Source: Albibeggiatoa sp964388965 (GTDB lineage Bacteria > Pseudomonadota > Gammaproteobacteria > Beggiatoales > Beggiatoaceae). Taken from it: a stretch of 11,676 nucleotides of DNA. Below the pieces are notes generated by a model. That model was not told the origin of the DNA, ran no database searches, and saw nothing but the letters and a program-made list of their open reading frames with translations. Position 1 is the stretch's first letter, and each line of letters starts with the position of its first letter. Position numbers and translations under genes: made by a program. The stretch lies in assembly GCA_964388965.1 (NCBI GenBank), contig CAYMCP010000091.1:1-11676 (forward strand). The letters are read 5' to 3'. Of this stretch, positions 1 to 7,169 are shown piece after piece.

Positions 1-52
1 CACGCACGGTTCGGAGGGAGGGGAATGCCGTAAGGCTTTTCTCTACCCCTAT
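1..52 (+). mobile_element. Group II intron 3' end (end of domain V, domain VI), truncated by window edge
   Basis: Bases 1-12 read like the 3' strand of a group II intron domain V, ending in CGGTTC. Bases 16-48 fold as domain VI: GCC 27-29 pairs with GGC 34-36 around a GTAA (GNRA) tetraloop, and the stem continues through 18-25 with 38-46. One adenosine, A45, is left bulged, and it lies 7 bases before the inferred 3' splice site after T52. A bulged branch-point A at this distance and a 3' end of the form CTACCCCTAT are typical of bacterial group II introns. The intron-encoded reverse transcriptase and the rest of the ribozyme would lie left of the window. The 3' exon starts at 53 and runs toward the 3' end of gltD, which is on the opposite strand. 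The exact class cannot be assigned from this piece. Confidence 0.8.
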
Positions 53-63
53 AGGGACGAGGG

Positions 64-86
64 AAAATTTGACGTAGTGCGTCAAA
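64..86 (-). terminator. Probable rho-independent terminator of gltD
   Basis: On the - strand a 7-bp perfect stem (bases 80-86 with 68-74) closes a 5-base loop (75-79) and is followed by four T residues (complement of 64-67). It lies 41 bases past the gltD stop codon. The stem is moderately AT-rich and the T tract is short, so termination may be incomplete. The same arms can also take part in a larger competing fold with bases 115-125. Confidence 0.5.
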
Positions 87-88
87 GG

Positions 89-115
89 CTCATTCTACGC
101 AGTGCATAGAACGAG
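89..115. repeat. Palindrome between gltD terminator and gltD stop
   Basis: Arms 89-97 and 107-115 pair over 9 positions with one mismatch (A92 against C112) around a 9-base loop. It sits directly between the terminator hairpin and the gltD stop, so a - strand transcript would contain two consecutive hairpins. The wider flanks 64-73 and 115-125 are also complementary and could enclose both. It resembles REP-like palindromes, but the window holds no second full copy. Confidence 0.5.
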
Positions 116-126
116 TCAAAATTTTA

Positions 127-1539
127 CTAGTTATGCCGCGTAAGTAAATAATCTAACATCCCCGCCGCCGCTTGGCGACCCTCAAATACAGCGGTTACGA
201 CTAAATCAGAACCACGCACCATATCACCACCTGCAAATACTTTTGGATGAGTCGTCTGGTAGGCGAAATCACTATCAGGTGTTGCTTTTACTTGACCATT
301 TTCAAGCACTTCAATCCCAAAATCATTAAACCACGCAGCAGGGCTAGGGCGAAAACCAAATGCAATTAAAATAATATCCGCAGGTATAATTTTCTCACTG
401 CCGTCAACAATAACGGGACGACGGCGACCCCGTTCATCAGGTTCACCTAATTTTGTTTTAATCAATTTAATACCTTCAACTTTCTCATTGCCAATAATTT
501 CTACCGGTTGACGATTCCATAAAAAATTAACGCCTTCCTCTCTGGCATTAGCAACTTCACGTTTTGAACCCGGCATATTCGCTTCGTCACGGCGGTAAGC
601 GCATGTTACTTTTGCCGCGCCCTGACGAATTGATGTGCGATTACAATCCATTGCCGTATCACCACCACCGAGTACAACAACACGCTTTCCTTTCACATTG
701 ACAAATTCATGTTCACCACGCCAACCTTGTTGTTGGTTAATATTGCCAATTAGAAAAGGTAATGCTTTGTATACACCTTGCTTGTCTTCACCGGGAAAAC
801 CACCTTGCATGTAAGTGTATGTACCCATACCTAAAAATATTGCGTCGTAATCTTCAATAAGTTGTTGAAATAAAATATCTTTACCAATTTCAGTATTTAG
901 TACGAATTCAACGCCCATTCCTTCGAGAATGCTGCGGCGAGTTTGTACTACTTGTTTTTCTAATTTGAATGCTGGAATACCAAAAGTGAGTAAACCGCCG
1001 ATTTCTGGATAGCGATCATATACGACGGCTTTAACACCATTACGCACTAAAACATCAGCACAAGCTAAACCCGCAGGTCCGGCGCCGACAATTGCGACTT
1101 TTTTATTAATAGCAACCACGTTGGACATGTCGGGTCGCCAACCTAACCTATATGCTTCATCCGTAATGTATTTTTCCACAGACCCAATTGTTACGGCTCC
1201 AAAACCATCGTTTAAGGTGCAACTACCCTCACATAAGCGGTCTTGCGGACAAACACGTCCACAAATTTCCGGTAAAGAATTGGTTTGATGGGATAATTCT
1301 GCCGCCTCGAATAGATTCCCTTCTACAATAAGTTTTAACCAATTCGGGATATAGTTGTGAACAGGGCATTTCCATTCACAGTAGGGATTGCCACAGTCTA
1401 AACAACGCTCCGCTTGATGTGCTGCCTCGTCGCCGCTAAATTGTCCATAAATTTCATTCCAATTTTTAATACGAATCCGGCTTTCGGTCTTTTTTGGGTC
1501 TATACGGGGTAAAGCCAAAAATTGAAAGTAATTACTCAT
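127..1539 (-). CDS. gltD: Glutamate synthase (NADPH) small subunit
   Basis: Beta subunit of bacterial glutamate synthase. It oxidises NADPH on FAD and passes electrons through Fe-S clusters to the large subunit GltB, which makes two glutamates from glutamine and 2-oxoglutarate; the enzyme is cytoplasmic. The 470-residue length fits the family (E. coli GltD is about 472). The N-terminal Fe-S domain has both cysteine groups, C46/C49/C54/C58 and C93/C97/C103/C107. The FAD-binding GAGPAG motif is at 152-157, the NADPH-site GGGDT at 291-295, and a late FAD-contact AGGDM at 436-440. The ATG is preceded by AGGGGA (complement of 1545-1550), which supports this start. No gltB flanks it: the gene upstream is a reductase and an intron end lies downstream. 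It could be another member of the GltD-like oxidoreductase family, but overall similarity to true GltD is strong. Confidence 0.93.
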   Translation of the reverse strand: MSNYFQFLALPRIDPKKTESRIRIKNWNEIYGQFSGDEAAHQAERCLDCGNPYCEWKCPVHNYIPNWLKLIVEGNLFEAAELSHQTNSLPEICGRVCPQDRLCEGSCTLNDGFGAVTIGSVEKYITDEAYRLGWRPDMSNVVAINKKVAIVGAGPAGLACADVLVRNGVKAVVYDRYPEIGGLLTFGIPAFKLEKQVVQTRRSILEGMGVEFVLNTEIGKDILFQQLIEDYDAIFLGMGTYTYMQGGFPGEDKQGVYKALPFLIGNINQQQGWRGEHEFVNVKGKRVVVLGGGDTAMDCNRTSIRQGAAKVTCAYRRDEANMPGSKREVANAREEGVNFLWNRQPVEIIGNEKVEGIKLIKTKLGEPDERGRRRPVIVDGSEKIIPADIILIAFGFRPSPAAWFNDFGIEVLENGQVKATPDSDFAYQTTHPKVFAGGDMVRGSDLVVTAVFEGRQAAAGMLDYLLTRHN

Positions 1540-1585
1540 ATTTTTCCCCTAAAAATCAATAAACTTCTTGAGTTTGTTTTATATT

Positions 1586-1620
1586 TTAACAGTGTGCGCT
1601 GAATAACTATTTAACACTGT
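1586..1620 (-). promoter_or_regulatory. Possible gltD promoter/operator region with paired 10-base repeats
   Basis: TTAACAGTGT (1586-1595) and TTAACACTGT (1611-1620) differ at one base and lie 25 bases apart. Because the core is nearly self-complementary, ACAGTGT and ACACTGT also form a perfect 7-bp inverted repeat. On the - strand an AT-rich block with a TATAAA-like -10 follows just inside this element, but no convincing -35 is seen. It lies about 50-80 bases upstream of the gltD start, where an operator would be expected. The remaining part of the 1540-1761 gap shows only AT-rich sequence and a weak hairpin at 1732-1752 after the garR-like stop. Confidence 0.3.
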
Positions 1621-1761
1621 AAGCAGATTTAAATAATATTTTTTTCAAATAATTCAAAAAGATATGCGACACTACCTTGATGCAGTTTATGCTTACTTTA
1701 TCAGAATGCACGTGCTAATTGCTATCTTACGCCTAAAAAAAATCGTTTTAGGATTGAAATT

Positions 1762-2640
1762 CTATTTAATTCCTGATAACGCTTCTAAAATCAATATGAT
1801 AGCAGCCGAATCTAATTCACTTTGTCCAGTACCCACTAGTGCATTAAGATATTGTGCTGATAATGCGCTACCGGGTAGTGCAACACCTAAATCATGTGCA
1901 GTTTGCAACGCAATTTTAATATCTTTCTGATGCAACTTTGTTTTAAAACCCGGCTCAAATTGACGGGTTAGCATACGTTGTCCATGCACTTCTAAAATTT
2001 TACTACTCGCAAAACCACCCAATAATGCTGAACGGACCCTAGCAGGGTCAACACCTGCCGCTTTAGCTAAAATTAACGCTTCGCCTACTGCGGCAATCGT
2101 TTGGGATACGAGTATTTGATTACAAGTTTTCGCCACTTGCCCTGCGCCATTATCGCCAATGTGTACAATGTTACTACCCATGACTTCAAATAAAGGTTTA
2201 GCACGTTCAAAGGCGTGTTTTTTACCGCCAACCATAATGGATAATGTGCCCGCTATAGCACCTTTATCACCACCTGACACTGGTGCATCAAGCATTTCAA
2301 TATGTTTTTCAGCCAATGTTTGCGCAATTTTTCTAGTCGCCAATGCCGCAATGCTACTCATATCGATAATTAAGCTATCTGCTCTCGCACCGTAAATTAC
2401 GCCATTTTCACCTAAAATAACTTGTTCTACATCATGGGTATCTGAGACCATCGTAATGACAATATCACTTTGTGCCGCAACAGCTTGTGGCGAATTGCAA
2501 CTTACCGCTCCAGCAGCAATTAAAGGTTGCATCATCTCACTGCGACGCGCATAAACTGTTAGTGAATAACCCGCTTGGCAAAGATTTATAGCCATTGGAC
2601 GACCCATGATACCTAAGCCAATAAACCCAATTTTTTCCAT
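1762..2640 (-). CDS. garR: 2-hydroxy-3-oxopropionate (tartronate semialdehyde) reductase family protein
   Basis: Member of the beta-hydroxyacid dehydrogenase family. The closest type is GarR/GlxR, which reduces tartronate semialdehyde to D-glycerate with NAD(P)H in glyoxylate and glycerate metabolism. The 292 residues match the family length. The N-terminal Rossmann dinucleotide motif GLGIMG is at 8-13, the substrate-binding signature DAPVSGG at 118-124, and the catalytic lysine region has K171 followed by N174, with K239/D240 in the C-terminal helical domain. The ATG has only a weak AAGAGT ribosome-binding sequence (complement of 2649-2654). It follows efp by 23 bases on the same strand, so the two may be co-transcribed. 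No glyoxylate carboligase or hydroxypyruvate isomerase gene is adjacent. Related enzymes such as glyoxylate/succinic semialdehyde reductase or 3-hydroxyisobutyrate dehydrogenase share these motifs, so the substrate is inferred. Confidence 0.85.
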   Translation of the reverse strand: MEKIGFIGLGIMGRPMAINLCQAGYSLTVYARRSEMMQPLIAAGAVSCNSPQAVAAQSDIVITMVSDTHDVEQVILGENGVIYGARADSLIIDMSSIAALATRKIAQTLAEKHIEMLDAPVSGGDKGAIAGTLSIMVGGKKHAFERAKPLFEVMGSNIVHIGDNGAGQVAKTCNQILVSQTIAAVGEALILAKAAGVDPARVRSALLGGFASSKILEVHGQRMLTRQFEPGFKTKLHQKDIKIALQTAHDLGVALPGSALSAQYLNALVGTGQSELDSAAIILILEALSGIK

Positions 2641-2663
2641 ATTGAAATACTCTTAGTTAATAA

Positions 2664-3233
2664 CTATTCCTTCGCTCGTGATAAATATTCACCGGTTCGC
2701 GTGTCAATTTTTAGTAAATCACCCGTGCTAATAAATAAGGGAACACGCACAACTGCACCCGTTTCTAATGTTGCGGGTTTGCTACCACCCGAAGAAGTAT
2801 CGCCACGTATGCCGGGGTCGGTTTCAGTGACGGTTAAGGTGACGAAATTAGGGGCTGTTACCAACAGAGGTTGACCATTCCATAAGGTGACTGTACAAGA
2901 TTCTTGCCCTTTTAACCATTTTAATGAATCGCCCACTGCATGACTGTCGGCTGGATATTGCTCGAAGGTTTCAGGGTGCATAAAATAGTAAAATTCTCCA
3001 TCGTTGTAGGAATATTCTAATTCAACTTCAACAACATCCGCACCGTCAACGCTTTCACCTGACCTAAAAGTTCTTTCTAAAACTCGTCCCGTCTTCAAAT
3101 TACGGAATTTTACGCGATTAAATGCTTGTCCCTTGCCCGGTTTAACAAATTCATTTTCTACGATGGAGCAAGGATCGCCATCTAACATAATTTTTAGACC
3201 TGATTTAAATTCACTAGTACTATATTTCGCCAT
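2664..3233 (-). CDS. efp: Translation elongation factor P
   Basis: EF-P binds the ribosome between the P and E sites and relieves stalling at consecutive prolines. The 189 residues agree with E. coli EF-P (188). The N-terminal KOW-like domain has the loop KPGKG at 31-35. Lys34 is the residue that EpmA/EpmB modify with beta-lysine in E. coli and relatives, so this organism probably uses that route. The C-terminal OB domains carry the family signature region near 146-170 (GDTSSGGSKPATLETG and following). AAGGAAA (complement of 3243-3249) precedes the ATG at suitable spacing. The modification enzymes are not in the window. It is the first gene of a probable efp-garR unit. Confidence 0.97.
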   Translation of the reverse strand: MAKYSTSEFKSGLKIMLDGDPCSIVENEFVKPGKGQAFNRVKFRNLKTGRVLERTFRSGESVDGADVVEVELEYSYNDGEFYYFMHPETFEQYPADSHAVGDSLKWLKGQESCTVTLWNGQPLLVTAPNFVTLTVTETDPGIRGDTSSGGSKPATLETGAVVRVPLFISTGDLLKIDTRTGEYLSRAKE

Positions 3234-3263
3234 TTATATGATTTCCTTAAAAAAAGACAAATG

Positions 3264-3292
3264 GTAAAGACAAGGCATATCTTGCCTCTACG
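3264..3292. repeat. Dispersed 29-base palindromic repeat, copy 1
   Basis: This block matches bases 11386-11414 at 25 of 29 positions. Both copies start with GTA(G/A)AGACAAGGCAT and end in CTCTACG, so the unit is an imperfect palindrome able to form a hairpin. It lies 30 bases upstream of the efp start, inside the probable efp leader or promoter region. It looks like a REP or small MITE-like element scattered in the genome. No coding potential is seen in it. Confidence 0.6.
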
Positions 3293-3325
3293 ATGTGAAA
3301 GAAAATGTAATGATATTTTAACATA

Positions 3326-3420
3326 TTTCTCGTTTTCTCGTTTTTCTCGTTCCTACACGGCATGTAGACATGCAGTCCAGACGCGCCGCATCACGAGTCA
3401 ACTCGACGTAGCATGTCGTG
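3326..3420. repeat. Cluster of short direct repeats and overlapping palindromes upstream of efp
   Basis: Three copies of TTTCTCG start at 3326, 3334 and 3343. They are followed by CTACA-5-TGTAG (3353-3367), overlapped by GCATGT-AG-ACATGC (3360-3373), then CGAGT-CA-ACTCG (3394-3405) and CACGA...TCGTG (3392-3420). The stretch also ends the xdhC side of the intergenic region, so it could serve in transcript termination, DNA folding or as a decayed mobile repeat. I do not see a clear promoter or a T-tailed terminator in it. Confidence 0.4.
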
Positions 3421-3475
3421 AAGGCATTCCCACAAAGTTTGTGCAAACAAGATAAAAATGAACCGTAAAAATTTA

Positions 3476-4453
3476 TCATAAATCAATCTTTGAGAATTTT
3501 TTAACTGACGAATCGTGATTGTAAAGTTCGCGACAGTGTCGCGCTGCTGTGATGCCAGCCATAATAGATAATGCAATTTCTGCCGGCGTATGACTACCAA
3601 TATCTAAACCCACCGGCGCGTGAAGCCGATTAAGTTGTTGTTCATTAATATCAAGCTGTAATAAACGTTTGCGTCTTGTCGCACTGGTACGTTTTGAACC
3701 TAAAGCACCGATATAAAAACAAGGTAATTTTAATGCTTCCATTAATGCCATATCGTCCAATTTGGGATCGTGCGCTAAAGTAATGACAACAGCACGCGGA
3801 TGATTGGCTAATTTAAGTACCGTATCGTCTGGCATCGTGGTGACAAATTGCACACCTTCTTCGTGCCAATCGGTTACTCTTGGGTCGCAAACTGTAATTC
3901 GATAATCTAACATTAAAGCGATGCGAGCCGTGTAACGTGCTAATTGTCCAGCACCGATTAGGATTACATGCCAAGCTGCACCAAATATTTGATTTACAAC
4001 TTCTCCGTTAAAATGAAATAGTTGCTCTGGATTTGCACGATGTAACGAAGTTTCTCCCGTTTCAAGACAAATTTGTCGCCGTACCAATTCACCTGCCTCA
4101 AGTCGTTCTAGTAATTTTTCTAATTGTCCGGTTTGTACTAATGGCTCGATCAGCAATTCCAAACGTCCACCACAAGGTAAACCAAATTGTGCGGCTTGTT
4201 GAGTGTTGACACCATAATCTACTAAAATTGGTGCAGTAAGCGATAATTCATTATGCCGAAAATGTGTTAGTAAATCTTGCTCGATGCAACCGCCAGACAC
4301 CGAGCCTTCAAATTGTCCATCATCACGCATTAGCATTAATGAGCCAGATGGACGCGGTGATGAACCCCAAGTTTTAACCACCGTGACTAATGCAACACGA
4401 TGTTTAGCGTTGATCCATTGAATGGCAGTTGTAAGTAATGCTTTATCGGTCAA
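3476..4453 (-). CDS. xdhC: XdhC/CoxI family molybdenum hydroxylase maturation factor
   Basis: Cytoplasmic XdhC-type protein. Family members bind molybdenum cofactor, help its sulfuration or insertion, and deliver it to xanthine-oxidase-family enzymes. The N-terminal XdhC/CoxI domain shows VTVVKTWGSSPR at 23-34, GSVSGGCIE at 50-58 and GLPCGG at 91-96. The C-terminal Rossmann domain shows GAGQLA at 167-172, GSKRT at 252-256 and SHTPAEIA at 287-294. The 325-residue length is normal. The start is TTG: an in-frame TAA lies two codons upstream and no other early start codon preserves the domain. No clear Shine-Dalgarno precedes it. It begins 26 bases after the iorB-like stop, so it is the third gene of the operon and probably matures that enzyme. 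Confidence 0.9.
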   Translation of the reverse strand: MTDKALLTTAIQWINAKHRVALVTVVKTWGSSPRPSGSLMLMRDDGQFEGSVSGGCIEQDLLTHFRHNELSLTAPILVDYGVNTQQAAQFGLPCGGRLELLIEPLVQTGQLEKLLERLEAGELVRRQICLETGETSLHRANPEQLFHFNGEVVNQIFGAAWHVILIGAGQLARYTARIALMLDYRITVCDPRVTDWHEEGVQFVTTMPDDTVLKLANHPRAVVITLAHDPKLDDMALMEALKLPCFYIGALGSKRTSATRRKRLLQLDINEQQLNRLHAPVGLDIGSHTPAEIALSIMAGITAARHCRELYNHDSSVKKFSKIDL

Positions 4454-4479
4454 GGTTTAAAACTCATTATTAAAAAATA

Positions 4480-6627
4480 CTAAATATTACGCACAGGTAA
4501 GTTGTAATAACGTTTACCCGTCACGGTAGTTAATGCGTTAGCAACGGCAGGTGCAATAACGGGTGTCGCAGGTTCACCAACACCCGTTGGCACTTCTGTG
4601 GATGAGATGATATGTACTTCAACAGCTGGCATTTGGTTGATACGCAATACTTCATAATCGTGGAAATTGCTTTGTACCACGCGCCCTTTATCTAAGGTGA
4701 TTTCGCTATTGATAATCATCGCTAAACCAAAACCCATACCGCCTTCCATTTGCGCTTTAATAATATCTGGATTAATGGCAATACCACAATCTACTGCAAT
4801 AATAACTTTATCTACGGTAAAACGGTTGTCATTTACAGTTACATCTGCAACCATTGCGACAAAAGAATTAAATGATTCGTGTACCGCCACACCACGCCCT
4901 TGTCCCGCTGTCAATGTTATTTTACCCCAATTGGCTTTTTCTGCTGCTAATTTTAATACTGCTGCATGACGTGGTTGATTTTTAAGTAACGCTAAACGAT
5001 ATGCGACTGGGTCTTTACCTGCTTTGGCTGCTAGTTGATCAATAAAGGTTTCTGTTGTGTAAGCCGTATGCGTCGAACCAACTGAACGCCACCATTGAAT
5101 GGGTACTTCTAGTTGTGGTGAGTGCAAATCTACATATAAATTGGGAATTTGATAAGGTAAATTTTTCGCGCCTTCGACCGATGTATGATCGACACCGTTT
5201 TTAATCAATGCCGATGCAAAAGGGCTATCTTGCGCAATAGACTGTCCCACAATACGATGCTCCCATGCTTGTGGCATCCCGTTTTTATCTAAACTGGCGC
5301 GTACTCGATGCAAGTTAAGCGGACGATACCAACCATTTTGCATATCATCTTCTCGAGTCCAAACAAGCTTGACCGGTACATCAAAATGCTTGGCAATATT
5401 TGCAGCTTCTAATACATAATCAGAATTTGGATTAGCACGTCGCCCAAATGAGCCGCCTGCGTATAGTGTATTAATTTTTACTTGTTCTGCTTGCAAACCG
5501 AATAATTCAGCAATACGCGCCTGATCTAAAGTTTGCATTTGGGCACCATTCCACACCTCGACGCTATCATCTTGATTATGTACAACACAATTCATAGGCT
5601 CCATGCAAGCGTGAGCGAGGTACGGATAATGATATTCTGCTTCAATCACTTCTGCTGCTTGATTTAATGTAAGTAACACATCTCCATCATTACGCGCTAC
5701 CGCTCCTCTTTTATCAGCCAATTTTGCATATTGCGTAAAAATCTCTTCTGTACCAAGCTTAAACGCATTTGATTCATCCCAATCAATTTTAAGTGCATCA
5801 CGTCCTTTCTTCGCAGACCAAAAATCTTTGGCTACTACAGCAACACCAGTAGGTATCACAACGACCTCTTGTACACCTGGCATTGTGCGCGTTACTCTAT
5901 CATCTACCGATTTCGGCGTTGCACCGAATAGTGGCGGGTGTGCAACCAGTGCAGTCAACATATTTGGTAATTGAATGTCTTGAGTAAAAATTGCACTACC
6001 GTTACTTTTAGACGGAATATCTTTACGTGGTACGTTTTTACCAATTAAATTAAATTGATCAGGTATTTTTAAATTCACCTGACTTGGCACAGCTTGTTTA
6101 GTAGCCGACTCGACCAATTCACCAAATGTTGCGGATTGATTGCCTGTACTGAGCCTACCTTGTTGGACGTTGATTTGTTCTGGATTGACTTGCCATTGCG
6201 CGGCGGCAGCGGAAATAAGCATTGCTCTTGCTGTTGCTCCTGCCTCACGCATCTGCTGCCAAGAATTCGCCATTGCATTACTGCCACCAGTGCCCTGTGT
6301 GTTACCCCAAAATAAGTTGTTATAGCGCGAACCGTCTGCAGGTGCGCTAATGATATTCACTTGTTCCCAGTCAGCATCTAATTCATCAGCTATAATCGTA
6401 GCTAAACCCGTATGCGCGCCCTGTCCCATCTCCAAATGCTTGGCAATTATCGTTACAATATTATCTTTACCGATGCGTAAAAATGCGTTAGGCGTGAATT
6501 CCATTTGTGCTGTTTGTGCCGCTTGTGCTGCATTAACTGGGATATTAAAGCCTAACACAAAGCTCATACCAGCACCTAAACCAAGTTTGAGAAAATCACG
6601 ACGGTCAATTGTGTGGATTTGGTCCAT
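4480..6627 (-). CDS. iorB: Tat-exported molybdopterin-binding subunit of an isoquinoline 1-oxidoreductase-type molybdenum hydroxylase
   Basis: Catalytic large subunit of the xanthine oxidase family, in the single-chain IorB-like branch. Such enzymes hydroxylate an aldehyde or N-heterocycle using water and pass electrons to the [2Fe-2S] subunit. A twin-arginine signal is clear: R9-R10 in DRRDFLKLG, then a hydrophobic stretch to about 37, so the folded complex is expected in the periplasm. Cofactor motifs include QGTGGSNAM at 111-119, HACMEPMN at 339-346, GGSFGRR at 391-397, WWRSVGSTHTAY at 512-523 and AVDCGIAINP at 611-620. GVGEP at 682-686 carries the catalytic glutamate E685. The 715-residue length is typical. 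AAGGAA overlaps the preceding gene's stop 12 bases upstream, indicating translational linkage. The true substrate cannot be read from the sequence; isoquinoline is only the name of the first characterised member. Confidence 0.9.
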   Translation of the reverse strand: MDQIHTIDRRDFLKLGLGAGMSFVLGFNIPVNAAQAAQTAQMEFTPNAFLRIGKDNIVTIIAKHLEMGQGAHTGLATIIADELDADWEQVNIISAPADGSRYNNLFWGNTQGTGGSNAMANSWQQMREAGATARAMLISAAAAQWQVNPEQINVQQGRLSTGNQSATFGELVESATKQAVPSQVNLKIPDQFNLIGKNVPRKDIPSKSNGSAIFTQDIQLPNMLTALVAHPPLFGATPKSVDDRVTRTMPGVQEVVVIPTGVAVVAKDFWSAKKGRDALKIDWDESNAFKLGTEEIFTQYAKLADKRGAVARNDGDVLLTLNQAAEVIEAEYHYPYLAHACMEPMNCVVHNQDDSVEVWNGAQMQTLDQARIAELFGLQAEQVKINTLYAGGSFGRRANPNSDYVLEAANIAKHFDVPVKLVWTREDDMQNGWYRPLNLHRVRASLDKNGMPQAWEHRIVGQSIAQDSPFASALIKNGVDHTSVEGAKNLPYQIPNLYVDLHSPQLEVPIQWWRSVGSTHTAYTTETFIDQLAAKAGKDPVAYRLALLKNQPRHAAVLKLAAEKANWGKITLTAGQGRGVAVHESFNSFVAMVADVTVNDNRFTVDKVIIAVDCGIAINPDIIKAQMEGGMGFGLAMIINSEITLDKGRVVQSNFHDYEVLRINQMPAVEVHIISSTEVPTGVGEPATPVIAPAVANALTTVTGKRYYNLPVRNI

Positions 6628-6639
6628 GATATAGATTCC

Positions 6640-7069
6640 TTACGCTAATTTTTTTGCAGCGGCGTGAATGCCTTCGCGGATACGGTGATAAGTATTACAA
6701 CGGCATATATTAACACTCATGGCATTATCAATATCACTGTCGCTAGGATTAGGATTATTTTTTAATAAAGCGGCGGCTGTCATAATTTGACCAGATTGGC
6801 AATAGCCACACTGTGCGATTTCTAATGCTTGCCATGCGTCTTGTAATGCCTTACCTTCTTGAGTGTTGCTAATTCCTTCGATAGTAGTAATATGTTTACC
6901 GATGGCAGCAGAAACAGGTACAGAGCAGGAACGAATCGCTTGACCATCAAGATGTAAGGTACATGCACCACATAAGGCTATGCCACAACTAAATTTTGTA
7001 CCAGTCAACTTGGTATGATCACGAATTGCCCACAGTAAGGGCATATCTGGTTCGACATCGAGTTGATAC
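6640..7069 (-). CDS. iorA: [2Fe-2S] subunit of molybdenum hydroxylase, 5' end lost in assembly gap
   Basis: Small electron-transfer subunit that partners the molybdopterin subunit encoded just downstream. The 142 visible residues hold all eight cluster cysteines. The plant-ferredoxin-type domain has C28, C33, C36 and C48 (numbered from the first readable residue), and the helical domain has C87-x2-C90 and C122-x-C124. This is the standard arrangement for the family. Relatives are about 150-155 residues, so roughly 10 N-terminal residues and the start codon should lie in the N run. The reading frame happens to stay open across the Ns to an ATG at 7224, but those extra residues are antisense to a transposase remnant and should not be used. 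The promoter of the operon is also in the gap. Partner export with the Tat-carrying subunit is inferred, as this protein has no signal of its own in view. Confidence 0.92.
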
Positions 7070-7169
7070 NNNNNNNNNNNNNNNNNNNNNNNNNNNNNNN
7101 NNNNNNNNNNNNNNNNNNNNNNNNNNNNNNNNNNNNNNNNNNNNNNNNNNNNNNNNNNNNNNNNNNNNN
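7070..7169. other. Assembly gap of exactly 100 Ns
   Basis: A run of exactly 100 unknown bases, a common placeholder for a gap of unknown size. On its left is the iorA-like gene missing about 30 bases of coding sequence. On its right is a transposase gene missing nearly all of its 5' part. Both edges therefore imply missing sequence, and 100 bases cannot hold it if the element is intact. Confidence 0.95.

Noticed and set aside
1732..1752. CCTAAAA...TTTTAGG hairpin as terminator of the garR-like gene
   Set aside because: On the - strand the T run lies within the loop and arm instead of after the stem, so it is not a proper intrinsic terminator.
1664..1930. 88-codon + strand frame overlapping the garR-like gene
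   Set aside because: Most of it is antisense to a well-supported gene, with no start signals or family resemblance.
3326..3349. Possible CRISPR-like direct repeats (TTTCTCG three times)
   Set aside because: Units are 7 bases with 1-2 base gaps, so there are no spacers; simple tandem repeat.
3431..3445. CACAAA-G-TTTGTG palindrome as an xdhC terminator
   Set aside because: Stem is short, with a one-base loop that cannot close fully, and there is no T tract on the - strand.
3261..3455. 64-codon + strand frame upstream of efp
   Set aside because: It runs through a dispersed palindrome and the overlapping repeat cluster; its residues reflect repeat content, not a protein.
3391..3600. 69-codon - strand frame overlapping the end of xdhC
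   Set aside because: Wrong frame over the conserved XdhC C-terminus and palindromic DNA.
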